Positions 15,236-26,734 of a stretch of 64,000 nucleotides of DNA are shown piece by piece; within the stretch, counting starts at the first letter, position 1, and every line of letters starts with the position of its first letter. The notes under the pieces were generated by a model. The model was not told the origin of the DNA and searched no databases. It saw only the letters and a list, made by a program, of their open reading frames with translations. The DNA comes from Marisa cornuarietis (Eukaryota; Mollusca; Gastropoda; Architaenioglossa; Ampullariidae), in assembly GCA_004794655.1 (NCBI GenBank), contig SMMW01000619.1, positions 2,960,001 through 3,024,000 of the forward strand, read 5' to 3'. Position numbers and translations under genes: made by a program.

Positions 15236-18200
15236 CAAGAATGACCAACATACCGGTCACTGGGTGCATGTAAATATGCAGACATTTTTTCATCGGTATT
15301 TTACAAATGTTCATAAATTTGATTGTTCATAAATATTTACAATTATTTTAGTTTACTAATATTTATTACTGTTTCACAACATTGCCTATTTCTTTGCTCT
15401 GTGGCAGTATAAGCCAGTCGTCTTGTCAGAGTTAAACAAAGAGCAGCTCACAGCTTTTGTTGCACACCACCGTGTGAAGTCACCATAATTCACACCGTGT
15501 GCTGCTACCATAACACCTTTGTGATTTCCAACAAATCAACTGAGTGCAGGTTTCTAAACTGGTGAGCTTGATTGTGTATGTGATTGTATACACAGTGTGT
15601 AATGTTGGCATACACATCGTGTAATGTTTGTAGACCTTTGTAGACAAATTGTCTAGTATTTGTGCATGTATTGTGTACACGTTTGTAACCACATTGAGTA
15701 CATGTTTGTAGACACACTATGTAATGTTTATAGACACACTATGTACATGTTTACAGACACATTTTTTACATGTTTACAGACACACTATTAGATGTTTACA
15801 GACAAACTATGTCTAAGTTTACAGACACACTGTTAGATGTTTACAGACACACTATGTAATGTTTGTAGACACAGTATGTACATGTTTACAGACACACTAT
15901 GTACAAGTTTATAGACACACTATGTCCAAGTTTACAGACACACTATGTACATGTTTACAGACACAATATGCAATGTTTGTAGACACACTATGAACACGTT
16001 TATAGACACACTATGTCCAAGTTTACAGACACACTATTACATGTTTACAGACACACTATTAGATTTTTACAGACACAATATGTACAAGTTTCCAGACACA
16101 CTATGTACATGTTTACAGACACACTATGTAATGTTTGTAGACACACTATGTACATGTTTACAGACACACTATGTAATGTTTGTAGACACACTATGTACAT
16201 GTTTACAGACACACTATGTAATGTTTACAGACACACTATGTACATGTTTACAGAAACACTATTAGAAGTTTACAGACACACTATGTACATGTTTACAGAC
16301 ACAATATGTACAAGTTTCCAGACACACTATGTACATGTTTACAGACACACTATGTAATGTTTGTAGACACACTATGTACATGTTTACAGACACACTATTT
16401 AATGTTTGTAGACACACTATGTACATGTTTACAGACACACTATTAGATTTTTACACACACAATAAGTACAAGTTTCCAGACATACTATGTACATGTTTAC
16501 AGACACATTTTTTACATGTTTACAGACACACTATTAGATGTTTACAGACAAACTATGTCTAAGTTTACAGACACACTATGTACATGTTTACAGACACACT
16601 ATGCAGTGTTTGTAGACACAGTATGTACATGTTTACAGACACACTATGTACAAGTTTATAGACACACTATGTCCAAGTTTACAGACACACTATGTACATG
16701 TTTACAGACACACTATGTAATGTTTGTAGAAACAGTATGTACATGTTTACAGACACACTATGTACAAGTTTATAGACACACTATGTCCAAGTTTACAGAC
16801 ACACTATGTACATGTTTACAGACACACTATGTAATGTTTGTAGAAACAGTATGTACATGTTTACAGACACACTATGTACAAGTTTATAGACACACTATGT
16901 CCAAGTTTACAGACACACTATGTACATGTTTACAGACACACTATGCAGTGTTTGTAGACACACTATTAGATTTTTACAGACACAATATGTACAAGTTTCC
17001 AGACACACTATGTACATGTTTACAGACACACTATGTAATGTTTGTAGACACACTATGTAATGTTTGTAGACACACTATGTACATGTTTACAGACACACTA
17101 TGTACATGTTTACAGTCACACTATGTAATGTTTGTAGACACACTATGTACATGTTTACAGACACACTATGTAATGTTTGTAGACACACTATGTAATGTTT
17201 GTAGACACACTATGTACATGTTTACAGACACACTATGTACATGTTTACAGACACACTATGTAATGTTTGTAGACACACTATGTACATGTTTACAGAAACA
17301 CTATTAGAAGTTTACAGACACACTATGTGCATGTTTACAGACACAATATGTACAAGTTTCCAGACACACTATGTACATGTTTACAGACACACTATGTAAT
17401 GTTTGTAGACACACTATGTACATGTTTACAGACGCACTATTAGATTTTTACAGACACAATATGTACAAGTTTCCAGACATACTATGTACATGTTTACAGA
17501 CACATTTTTTACATGTTTACAGACACACTATTAGATGTTTACAGGCACACTATGTAGATGTTTATAGTCTTACTATGAACAAGTTTACAGACACACTATG
17601 TAAAAGTTTACAGACACACTATGCAATGTTTGTAGACACACTATTACATGTTTATGGACACACTATGCAATTTTTGTAGAGACGCTATGTACATGTTTAC
17701 AGACACACAATATAGTGTTTGTAGACACACTATGTACAAGTTTATAGACACACTATGCAATGTTTGTAGACACATTATGTACACGTTTACAGACACATTC
17801 TGTACAAGTTTACAGACACACTATTAAATTTTTACAGACACACTATGTATATGTTTACACACACTATGTACATGTTTACAGACACACTATGCACTTGTTT
17901 ACACACACACTATATACTTGTTTACATACAAACTATGTACAAGTTTACAGACACACTATTCACATGTTTACAGACACACTATTACAAGTTTACAGACACA
18001 CTATGTACTTGTTTACATACAAACTATGTACACGTTTACAGACAGATTATTTACATGTTTACAGACACACTATGTACATGTCTGCAGACACACTATGTAC
18101 ATGTTTACAGACAAATTATGTACATGTTTACAGACACAGTATGTACATGTTTACAGACACACTATGTAAATGTTTATAGACACACTATGTACATGCTTAC

Positions 18201-19725
18201 AGACAAACTATGTACATGTTTACAGACACACTATGTTCATGTTTACATACACACTATTTGCATGTTTACAGACAAATTATGTACATGTTTACAGACACAC
18301 TATATACATGTTTACACACACTATGTATATGTTTACACACACAATTACATGTTTACAGACACACTATGTACACGTTTACAGACACACTATATACAGGTTT
18401 ACACACACTTTGTACATGTTTGTAGCCTCTAGACGCCATTATCAGGGACGGTCCGGTCGACCTTTAGTCGTTGTGTCTGTGTAGCCGGAACATCTTGTGG
18501 TCGGGTCAGCCGGTAATCCGTAAGCACAGGACTCCACACAGCATCATCATCATGACGAGGCTTAAGCTTTCTGACGGATGTAGATAAATTTCTGTCCCTC
18601 TACCACTGTCTCTGTCTCTGTTTCGTTGTGTTCTCTCTCTTTCTCTGTGTCTGTCCGGCTTCTTTTCTTTTTGTGTATTACGAGTCTCATCTTCTCCTTT
18701 TACATCTACTCAATCATCGTCTCTTGTATGTCCTCTCATCCTCTTAGTCACGAAGAATAAATATTTCTCTTCTAAGTGAAACACTGCCTATTGACACAGC
18801 TTCAGTGGCTCTGTATTCAGCCTCGCTGTGAGATGTAGGCGTGTCCAGGACAGTCCTGTCTGTCTGTAAACCTCTGTCATACTCCCAGTGGGGGGGTTGG
18901 AGTGGTGCACCGAGTATTTCCCTGAATCTGATATTTTGTGTCACCTGACAGTTTTGTGTAACATAATGGTTTACCACTCAAAGCCAGCATCGCCATTTTA
19001 TTTGTTACTCCTGAAGTAGATACAGGGCTTTGCTATATTTTACTTAATCAACTGTGTCTATGGCGATGGTGTAACACAATTGTAACACTAATTTCTATCT
19101 CTAATTGCCGGACACAGTCACATATTGGACATTGCCTTTAAATGTGCCTTTATCTTGCAGACAGCACGACTTGTCTCGCTCACATCGTACAGCTATCAGA
19201 CTCTCCTACACATCAGCATGAGGAGGTTAAAGGTCACCGATTACTAAACACAACCCGGAGACGAGCAGGGAGACTGGACTGGTGGCCACAACATGGGGAG
19301 ACAACCTTAGTAACCAGTCTAGCAAAGCTGTGCAGTCAGTCTGTTGTGTGGGACGAGAGAAGTACAACATCGAGAACAAAGTAGATTGTGTTACCAACTC
19401 CTGTCATGATATGAAGAACAACAAATCCTGTCTTCACATGCGAATTGCTTCGTGTGTCTGCCGGCCTACATTTCAGTGGTATGTTCTTGTGATACATGAA
19501 ACGTCAGCTCCAATGATATGATATCTGTTTATCTACCTACCTACCCAACTACCCGCACACAGTATTATGTTCAACACTACAGCCAGCTGTTCAACATGAG
19601 TATATTACAGAGGCTTTACACATTTATAATAGTGTACTGCTCGTGAATCATGTCCTCTGTGGGGAAATCTTTCTGTCAATTCTATACTTGCTTTCTTCTC
19701 GTGCGTGCGTGTGTGTGTGCTTTGT

Positions 19726-19765
<40 letters not shown>

Positions 19766-20884
19766 GTGGTGTGTTTGTGTGTAAGAGACCCTGTTAAACC
19801 TGTAATTTCCTCACACACCAGTAACTGTAATTAACAAACGTGTATCTGTCTCACCTGTTTTACAGGTAGGAGGCATGTATCCAGGTTGACATCCGTTAGG
19901 GCAGTTACCGTTGACTTCACATTGTGCACCGCTTGCACACTGTCCACACGGGGTACAGGAAGGGGGGCCGTAAGAATTAGGAGGACAAGTCGCTGTGGAG
20001 GAAGGGACAGTGCATCGTCAGTTTTTAGTCTCCAGCGGGGAGCCTAGAGAAGCTGTAGTACTTAACACATAAACATCTACAGTCACAATTCTACAAACAG
20101 ATATGTGAACCTACAGACCACAGACATACCACAGACAAACCAGACAGACCAGATAGACCACAGACAGACCAGACAGACCAGACAGACCACAGACAGACCA
20201 GATAGACCACAGACAGACCAGACAGACCACAGACAGACCACAGACAGACCAGACAGACCAGACAGACCACAGACAGACCAGACAGACCACAGACAGACCA
20301 CAGACAGACCAGACAGACCAGACAGACCACAGACAGACCAGACAGACCAGACAGACCACAGACAGACCACAGACACACCAGACAGACACACCAGACAGAC
20401 CACAGACAGACCAGATAGACCACAGACAGACCACAGACAGACCAGATAGACCACAGACAGACCAGATAGACCAGAGACAGACCAGTCAGACCACAGACAG
20501 ACCAGATAGACCACAGACAGACCACAGACAGACCAGATAGACCACAGACAGACCAGACAGACCACAGACAGACCAGATAGACTACAGACAGACCACAGAC
20601 ACACCACAGACAGACCACAGACACACCACAGACATGTACAGACTGTATCACTGGTTAAAGCTGGTCGTAGAGCTAAATGGTTGTCCAGTGGCAGTCTGCT
20701 AAACTACTCAGTTTAATTAGTGTTGCTGTGGTGTGCTTGGTGTTAACCATTCACCTGCCATGTCACGGCGCACTGTGCACGAGGTCGCTGGCACCTGACT
20801 CCGGCCAGTCAAACGCGTTCATGCGTGCGCAGGCTCGTGTGTATGCGATTGTTGGTATGTACGTGAAAGAGAGGGAGGAGGGGT

Positions 20885-20925
<41 letters not shown>

Positions 20926-20997
20926 CGCGCGTTTGTGTGTATGTTAGGCTCAGTAGGTAGTATCGCTTATCTCTTTGTTCGTGATTACCTCATGTGC

Positions 20998-21036
<39 letters not shown>

Positions 21037-21414
21037 TTTTCGTGATGTGACGTCTGTCTCCTGTTCGTTTGGAGGAGGGCGTACATGATGTCACTGTACG
21101 CGGATGTTCTGACAAAACATGTCAACAATGGCAGAGGAGGGAGAGACTTGAGAGAAGGGGGAAGAGAGAGCCTTAGGGGATAAACAGAAAAAAGGGAGTT
21201 AGTGAGAGAGGGAGAAAGAAATAAGGAGTGAAGAAGAAAGGGAGAGAGAGAGAGAGCGATTGAGGAAGAAGGACTAAGAGAAAGAGGAGAGAGGGTGGGG
21301 TGGGGGATGAGGTAACGACTTACCTGGTGCGGGTGTAGTTGAGGCTGCCAGACATGCCGGTATGATTAAAAGGAGAAGTGTCATAAACAAGTCCAGCACT
21401 GGCGATACTCTCAT
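1473..21414 (-). CDS. Receptor gene A: MEGF/Draper/SREC-like, eight exons seen, tail beyond left edge
   Basis: The exons are 21414-21324 (signal peptide), 19992-19855, 14637-14506, 12168-12037, 9355-9224, 6910-6770, 6186-6052 (EGF-like) and 1560-1473 (transmembrane). All junctions agree in phase (1-1 throughout, transmembrane exon leaving in phase 2), giving 989 nt of open coding sequence. Domain order matches gene B: the N-terminal variant module, several 132-nt modules, one GW-type module, the CRHDNG module, then the helix. No cytoplasmic exon was recognised between 1 and 1472, so the 3' end should lie to the left of the window. The three 132-nt modules are recent duplicates, and a fourth copy survives only as a scrap at 11153-11205. 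The role is a cell-surface receptor by family analogy; the ligand is unknown. Confidence 0.83.
1800..3976 (+). mobile_element. CR1/L2-like non-LTR retrotransposon, 5' truncated, inactive
   Basis: The reverse transcriptase shows RPISIISPLSK, NQSGFRPRHSC, FVDFAKAFDVIDH and GVPQGSVLGPLLFS, then FADD after a frameshift. The breaks are an inserted G at 2841, a stop plus base loss near 3045-3052, and TAG for an expected tryptophan at 3601. The C-terminal LINE region continues to about 3690. The 3' end carries the conserved GGGGCGAGGGCTAAAT block and finishes in ATTGTC repeats, the short-tandem tail typical of CR1/L2 elements. It lies in a gene A intron, opposite in orientation to the gene. Confidence 0.82.
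4299..4480 (-). mobile_element. Fragment of a second, older LINE reverse transcriptase
   Basis: The minus strand reads EQLGAVLHHLFLLFVDPGHI, then WKSLHIVPVQKP and SEPNDFRQL. This is the block before the RT palm in many LINEs (WK..IVPV.KP....NDFRP). No longer open frame is left on either side. Confidence 0.55.
6052..6186 (-). CDS. Gene A exon 7: EGF-like module 6
   Basis: The exon is 135 nt in phase 1-1, with acceptor TGTATCAG and donor A|GTGAGT. The pattern is CAGGSYGPNCSNFCGNC, CRHDNGLCEAGC and GFEGVLC. A second GTGAGT-like site lies about 30 bp past the donor. A 20-bp tandem repeat starts about 30 bp upstream of the acceptor. Confidence 0.84.
6218..6330. repeat. 20-bp tandem repeat
   Basis: About six degenerate copies of GATGTTCACAAAGTAATCAA. 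It lies just upstream (gene sense) of the acceptor of gene A exon 7. Confidence 0.75.
6770..6910 (-). CDS. Gene A exon 6: EGF-like module 5 (GW type)
   Basis: The exon is 141 nt in phase 1-1, with acceptor GAGCGCAG and donor A|GTGAGT. The pattern is DCMAGQWGPSCGQRCGQC, CNRTTGEC and CLDGWTGASC. It is the counterpart of exons 5 and 8 of gene B. Confidence 0.85.
6911..9223. other. Gene A intron, A/T-rich, no feature recognised
   Basis: The stretch separates the GW-type exon from module 4. It contains A-rich sequence from about 7100 to 7500 and a TACACATA-type simple repeat near 8650-8770. No further EGF-like cysteine pattern was found in any frame. Confidence 0.5.
9224..9355 (-). CDS. Gene A exon 5: EGF-like module 4
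   Basis: The exon is 132 nt in phase 1-1 (CSDGFYGNSCSNTCGQC, QKGEIC, CLDNYQLPLCKG), with acceptor TTTGCAG and donor AAAG|GTGGGT. It belongs to the same duplicated set as exons 3 and 4 but lacks the minisatellite after its donor. Confidence 0.85.
10611..10827 (+). repeat. 217-bp dispersed repeat, copy 1
   Basis: It aligns without gaps to 19168-19384 with roughly 84% identity by eye. It lies in a gene A intron. One plus-strand frame is open in both copies and ends at a shared TAG, but changes are spread over all three codon positions, so selection for a protein is not evident. Confidence 0.65.
11153..11205 (-). pseudogene. Exon scrap: 3' part of a 132-nt EGF exon in a gene A intron
   Basis: On the minus strand this stretch reads SCTQC, then a 7-8 residue spacer, then LSLCEG, followed by GTAGGT. 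It matches the last third of exons 3-5. Upstream of it the exon is lost and no acceptor remains. The intron beyond the donor resembles the one after exon 9224-9355 (shared CTTGTCTGTAA). It is a dead duplicate and was left out of the gene A model. Confidence 0.65.
11465..12030. repeat. 35-bp minisatellite in a gene A intron
   Basis: About 16 units of ACAACATACACCAGGACATC plus ACAGATGGTGATGGG. The array runs to within a few bases of the donor of exon 12037-12168. The same family fills 13694-14495 next to exon 14506-14637. Confidence 0.92.
12037..12168 (-). CDS. Gene A exon 4: EGF-like module 3
   Basis: The exon is 132 nt in phase 1-1 (VCLDGYYGTNCSSKCGLC, KEGEVC, CRGNYKTPFCTG), with acceptor TTTTGCAG and donor ACAG|GTAGGT. 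The same minisatellite family adjoins the donor, showing that exon and intron start were duplicated together with 14506-14637. Confidence 0.86.
12870..13660. repeat. Degenerate tandem repeat rich in GAT/CA
   Basis: Units of about 45-60 bp share TACTAGTCAAGTATAGATGA followed by ACACACACAGATGATGATG with variable trinucleotide runs. An embedded (CA)n lies near 13370-13402. Confidence 0.8.
13694..14495. repeat. 35-bp minisatellite, second array
   Basis: About 23 units of the same ACCAGGACATCACAGATGGTG family as 11465-12030. It ends at the donor of exon 14506-14637, mirroring the other array. Confidence 0.92.
14506..14637 (-). CDS. Gene A exon 3: EGF-like module 2
   Basis: The exon is 132 nt in phase 1-1 (VCSNGHYGSSCSSTCGLC, KEGDVC, CRGNYSFPLCTG), with acceptor TTTGACAG and donor ACAG|GTAGGT. 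The 35-bp minisatellite starts immediately past the donor. It is nearly the same protein sequence as the 12037-12168 exon. Confidence 0.86.
15140..15232. repeat. (CA)n microsatellite, about 93 bp
   Basis: Uninterrupted CA dinucleotides in the gene A intron between exons 2 and 3. Confidence 0.95.
15690..18425. repeat. 22/23-bp minisatellite, about 2.7 kb
   Basis: Roughly 120 units of two main types: a 23-bp form (CTATGTACATGTTTACAGAC plus ACA) and a 22-bp form with ATGTAATGTTTGTAGACACA. Mixed unit lengths keep shifting frame, yet long plus-strand frames stay open because the unit lacks stops in those frames. It fills the intron between gene A exons 2 and 3. Confidence 0.93.
19168..19384 (+). 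repeat. 217-bp dispersed repeat, copy 2
   Basis: It is the partner of 10611-10827 and lies just upstream, in gene A terms, of exon 2. A TTTATCTTGCAG word precedes it by a few bases, which could act as a plus-strand acceptor, but no partner exons are seen. Confidence 0.65.
19855..19992 (-). CDS. Gene A exon 2: EGF-like module 1
   Basis: The exon is 138 nt in phase 1-1, with acceptor CTCCACAG and donor ACAG|GTGAGA. The pattern is CPPNSYGPPSCTPCGQC, then CEVNGNCPNGCQPGY and a final TCK. It is orthologous in position to exon 2 of gene B. Confidence 0.84.
20120..20640. repeat. CAGACAGACCA/CACAGACAGAC tandem repeat
   Basis: About 520 bp of 10- and 12-bp units (CCAGACAGA, CCACAGACAGA, CCAGATAGA). 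It lies in gene A intron 1, upstream of exon 2. Confidence 0.92.
21324..21414 (-). CDS. Gene A exon 1: signal peptide
   Basis: The ATG is at 21414-21412. The product starts MRVSPVLDLF and continues with a leucine/isoleucine core, PACLAAS and a Thr/Pro linker. The exon leaves through CCAG|GTAAGT in phase 1. Its length of 91 nt equals exon 1 of gene B. Confidence 0.83.
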
Positions 21415-22107
21415 TCTTGTTGGGCTAACTCCAGGTAGAATATATTTTAGGTCTTGACGATTTCAGTACGTTCCAGGATGGTTGTCAGTGTGTTACAAGC
21501 CTGTACCTGTGTATCTTGTTACATGTTGTGACATAAAGTAACACTTGACGCCTAACACACAGCTACACCACAACTTTTTCCCGCAACGATCCACTGATTT
21601 GTGGCCCCGAGTCCTGTGAGCGAGTGTGAGATGTCACCGCCCCATTATCCCGGATACTTTGCCAGCCATTAAACTTCCTTCTTGCACCCCGCCTGCCTCG
21701 AGCTTACAAGCAACAGTCAACACACACACACACACACACACAGACACACCTACACCAGGGCCCGCCAGTACAGCCAGGTGGTAACAGAAGTAGGAGCGGT
21801 CACTGGTATTATGTGGAGCTTCCTTCATGTTATCTCCCTAACTCTTTTCTTAGTTCCTTCTTCCTTATCTGGCAGCCAGTCATCTGCCTTCAGTCGTCTC
21901 CTCAATCAAGAAAAAGACTGAGAAGAAAGACTGTAAAAGATATTCGCCAAACTCGCCCGCCGTCCTGTCATGGTCAGTGATATCGCCCGCTAGCACCAAG
22001 CTCTAGAATATACAGACACATGTGTAGACATGCGATAAGTGGCAGATTTACATGAGTATAAATGAAATAAATGGCAATAAAATATGTGTGAAATGCAATA
22101 AATTGCA

Positions 22108-22775
22108 AAGATATATTAAGACATTGCCATTGTGTAACGGATATCGACTATCACACTGTCATAGTGTAACGGATATCGACTATCACACTGTCATAGTGTA
22201 ACGGATATCGACTATCACACTGTCATAGTGTAACGGATATCGACTATCATCGTGTAACGGATGTCTACTATCACACTGTCATAGTGTAACGGATATCGAC
22301 TATCACACTGTCATAGTGTAACGGATATCGACTATCATCGTGTAACGGATGTCTACTATCGCACTGTCATAGTGTAACGGATATATCGACTATCACACTG
22401 TCATAGTGTAACGGATATCGACTATCATCGTGTAACGGATGTCTACTATCGCACTGTCATAGTGTAACGGATATATCGACTATCACACTGTCATAGTGTA
22501 ACGGATATCGACTATCATCGTGTAACGGATGTCTACTATCGCACTGTCATAGTGTAACGGATATATCGACTATCACACTGTCATAGTGTAACGGATATAT
22601 CGACTATCACACTGTCATAGTGTAACGGACATATCGACTATCACACTGTCATAGTGTAACGGATATATCGACTATCACACTGTCATAGTGTAACGGATAT
22701 ATCGACTATCACACTGTCATCGTGTAACGGATATCTTGACTATCACACTGTCATCGTGTAACGGATATACGAGTT
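22108..22775. repeat. 32-bp minisatellite with hairpin word
   Basis: About 21 units of TGTCATAGTGTAACGGATAT followed by CGACTATCACAC, some 34 bp with ATATAT. Each contains CACTGTCATAGTG, a 4-bp stem and 5-bp loop. It is intergenic, upstream of gene A. Confidence 0.9.
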
Positions 22776-23879
22776 TACCCAAGAGATCAGAGGTATATCA
22801 GACGAGTGACAAGACGCCCGGAGGTAGCCAGTGTTCTTCTAAACAAAAATATTGTATTTACTTCATACGAGAAGACTGCACATACTTTATAGAAAAATCC
22901 GGTATATATATAAATCCTGTATATATTTTATACAAGAACTGTTTGAAAATATTTTATACAATGCATAATATTAAATATATTTTATACAACAATATGCATA
23001 TATCTTTTGCATGTATTTTATACGAGAATACAGTTCATATGTAATATATGAATATTAATGTGTGTAAATATATATTTATATTATAGAAAAATAATGTATA
23101 TATTTCATACGACAATATTGTAGCTATTTTGAAAAAAAACTTGAATATGAAAATTGTTTTGATCACCATAATATCTGAGTTATTGTAAGTAAGATGGGCT
23201 TGTTGACTTGTTGTGTTGTAATATAGATGTTCACTGTTACGGTGGTAATTGAATATTGTCCTCTGCATGTAAGAACTAATAATAATAATAAATGATAGCA
23301 AGACATATCCACATAAACGGAGTCACTAGAAACCGTGCTCCCATGTTGACATGTAACAAACATGCTTACTGCTACTTGAAGAGACTCACCTACTCACACG
23401 CAAGATAAATACCGACACCCGTTATGCACACCCGTGTTCACGACAGGGTCGCAACCAAGTGTCTGATCTGAAAAAAAACGCGTCTTAAATATCAGCTTGT
23501 GTGTGGAGATACGGGTACTCAGTGGAAAATCTAACACCTGCGGGGCTCTAATACCCGAGAGCAGGTCTCACCAGTACGAGACGGAAAGTACGATAGTGAG
23601 GACTCGTCTTGACAAACAGAAATAGTGACAGAGGTGGTCAGTCAGTCTCTCTACACCCTGCCCAGTACACATCATTTGTTGTTTATTGTTGCTTCCTTAC
23701 CCTACTCAGTACTCATGCTTTGTTGTTTCTAGTTGTTTATAGAGCCTGTACAAGTATCTCAGACATAGTTGATTAAATGGATATAATTAACGGAACACAG
23801 TTAAACAATTTCTCCCCTGTGTCAGTCGGCATCGTTGTACATCAAACTGTTCATTGGTATCGTAGGCGATACTTGTGTT

Positions 23880-24125
23880 CATTGGCGTCCTACCCGGTAC
23901 GTATGTTCAATTGTATCGTACCCGGTAAGTTTTTAGTAGGATCGTACCCGGTACCTGTGTTCAATTGTATCGTACCCGGTAAGTTTTTAGTAGGATCGTA
24001 CTCGGTACCTGTGTTCAATGGTATCGTACCCGGTAAGTGTTTAGTAGGATCGTACACGGTACCTGTGTTCAATGGTATCGTTACCGGTAAGTGTTTAGTA
24101 GGATCGTACCCGGTACCTGTGTTCA
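23880..24125. repeat. 54-bp minisatellite carrying splice-donor-like words
   Basis: About four and a half units, each with GTACCCGGTACCTGTGTTCA, ATTGTATCGTACCCGGTAAG and TTTTTAGTAGGATC. The GGTAAGT word is a consensus 5' splice site. As 54 is a multiple of three, a 172-codon plus frame (23777-24295) and a minus frame remain open. Confidence 0.88.
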
Positions 24126-24574
24126 AGACCTGGTTTCTACAGCTCACTTTTTTGTTTGTCTTGTCAGTGCCACACACATTGCATAATCAGTACACAGCCA
24201 CGAACGAACTTGAAAAATACATCGCAACAGGAAAGATGAAGAATTTTGTCGCAAAAGAAATCTTTCCGGAGGTGACACACCACACAACGAATTAACTTTC
24301 TCCTTACAGTGTATGACTACAATCTCTATGTCAGTTATTTCCGACAGGAGCAGATGAGTTTTCATATCCTGACGTAATGAGTTTTCATATCTTCACATAA
24401 TCAGTTTTCAGATCCTCACATAATGCGAACTCACGCAATAAAATATCACCATTATGTAAAGATGAGGTTGTTCCAACCCGATTTCACGAGACAGTGTTGA
24501 TCGCGCTGTCCGTAGACACACCCGGCATTGGTATCGCGATGTACCATGTCCGCTGTTGGTCCCCACCTGTCAGC

Positions 24575-24722
24575 TCATTCCACATCAGCCCACATCAGCC
24601 CACATCAGCTCACATCAGCCCCATTCAGCCCACATCAGCCCACATCAGCCCACATCAGCTCGCATAAGCTCATATCAGCCCACATCAGCTCGCATAAGCT
24701 CACATCAGCCCCATTCAGCCCA
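24575..24722. repeat. CCCACATCAG tandem repeat
   Basis: Roughly 14 degenerate 10-bp units (CCCACATCAG, CTCACATCAG, CTCGCATAAG). Intergenic. Confidence 0.85.
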
Positions 24723-25260
24723 CAGCAGACGTCAGCTCAAACACACCAGCAGATAAGAAAAGTCCCAGCAAATATTTGTAACTGGTTTGAAGAGCCATGT
24801 GGGTCACACAAGTCCGGTTTGCCGGCCCGCCTCACTCCTGTCACCGAGGGTCAACTCTGTTCATAAAGACACGAACATCAATCCTCGCTTCCCGCATAAA
24901 GTGTGCAGACAACAAGGCCCTGGAGCTACTACAGGTCCACACACACACACACACACCAAGACTGTTTGTACGTGTGGTGCACCTCGTGCCAGAGTCTGTA
25001 TTAAAATATTTATTGCTGCTTCTCGTCGTACAGGTAATGCCTCGTGATGAGGAACATTTAACTGATGTTTGTGTCGGACATGAAATACAATGATGTGTCA
25101 AGGGTCAAAGATGCCATTAGGGGCCAACCAATCTGGGTTATCCTTGTTTTCTATGTTTATGTGGTTTACGAGAGTTCTTGTCTAATTTTCATTAAGAGCT
25201 TGACATTTCCACTAACAAGCATGGCTTTGATCAGCTACAGAAGCTAATGGTCTGGAGACC

Positions 25261-25528
25261 AGGGGCCAGTTGCACAACATGTTTCTAAACCTTAAAACTG
25301 TTCTAAAGAAGCAAAATCTCTTCTTATCCATTTTGATGCACTGCGGAAAAACATACAAAAAATTGTACTAACAGAAAAGAATTTCAGACTTAAACAACTT
25401 TATCTTACTTAAAACAGATTTAGTTTTAAAAATTCTAAAATTGTGGTGTGCACTAAAAACTGATTGTCTAAAAAGAGTTAAGGCCTAAAAGTGTTTAAAA
25501 TTAGAAATGTGTTGTGCAACTGGCCCCT
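25261..25528. mobile_element. MITE with 19-bp or longer terminal inverted repeats
   Basis: The left end AGGGGCCAGTTGCACAACA is repeated in inverted form at the right end, and the match continues imperfectly for about 27 bp. The 268-bp interior is A/T rich with no open frame. This is the layout of a non-autonomous DNA transposon. Superfamily and target duplication are not clear. Confidence 0.75.
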
Positions 25529-26734
25529 AGTGTGTGTGTGTGTGTGTGTGCAAGCGACGAAAACATTTCTTACAGTCAGGAGGTGATCATCTCACACCCT
25601 GCTTTTAATGGAACTCGTCAGATGTGTCACATCTATCAGATGTGCGATAAAGCGACATTAATGACACTTGATGTCAACATCAACGTTTTTGTAGTCAACA
25701 ATACATCCGGAAATAAAAAAAAACTGATTAGACATAAAATAAAAACTGGTTCTGGCATATCGGGAGAAATTTTAAGTCTGACAAAACAGCTTTGACGAAA
25801 AATATTGTACAAAAATCATCTCTGATAAAATATTTCTCAACGAGCTCTCTGACAAAATATTACAAAACTAGTTCTGACCAAAGTCATAAATACTTCTGAC
25901 AAAACTTATCTTGGACAAAAAAGACTGACTGGTGACTAAAATATGATGTGAATACTTCTTACAAAATGTGTGATATGATACCTCGGATAAAACCTTCATG
26001 TGGACACATTAAGTCTCATACCTGTCTGTGATTCTACAAACCTGAAGCCATCAGATTCTTTTTATTAAATCTTCTGTCACTAACATCAATAACAGAAGTG
26101 AAATTAAAATTGTATGTACATTATTAGCAGCTGACTGCACTCTCGACTTCCTTCAACTTCTTGTCAGATCCACTTGTCACAGTTTTGAGTAACTTGTCAT
26201 CAATAGCACACAAAACACACAAATATATCATAGAATTGTATGGGCGTCAGTACTGAATGAAGAGGGAGAGATAATAGCCACTTCCCATCCTCATTTTGAG
26301 GTCCAAGGTACACGAAGGCTGCAGCTTCTTCCTCTTCTGTTTTTAATTAAAGAGCTGAGTTATTGCAATCAAGGAGCTGCAGGAAACTGCCGACATCTCC
26401 AGTTATTATATCTCGCGGACGACAGATTAATCAACTGTACATTTATGTAACACGACGCACATACACTTACCTTGCATACACACGATGCATATTACACACA
26501 TACACCACGCTCGACGAGGCCCCAGTAGGTGGGCATGAAGGTGAAGAAATTTCTAGTTGATTTATGGAAGATGAAGAACTCGCTGCTCTCACTTTTCTAT
26601 CTGGCCATAACCGTCGTCTTTCTTCTTCTTTTTACGTCATTCTTTTCCCAAAATGACGACGAACAAATGACGCACACAAGACGTCAAACACAAGACACCA
26701 TTCACACACGAAACAACACAAGATCTACCCTAAC

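Noticed and set aside
15043..15285. Cys/Val-only frames over (CA)n and (TG)n tracts here and at 39.0, 39.7, 44.5, 48.7, 59.0 and 61.5 kb
   Set aside because: Dinucleotide repeats translate to CVCVCV or THTHTH. None has coding support.
15945..18432. Plus-strand open frames such as 263 and 195 codons of YVHVYRHTM type
   Set aside because: Translations of the 22/23-bp minisatellite in an intron of gene A. No start context, splice sites or domain.
20083..20651. Repeated VCLWSVCGLSGL and QTDQTDHRQ frames
   Set aside because: Simple CAGACAGAC repeats read in several frames. No coding evidence.
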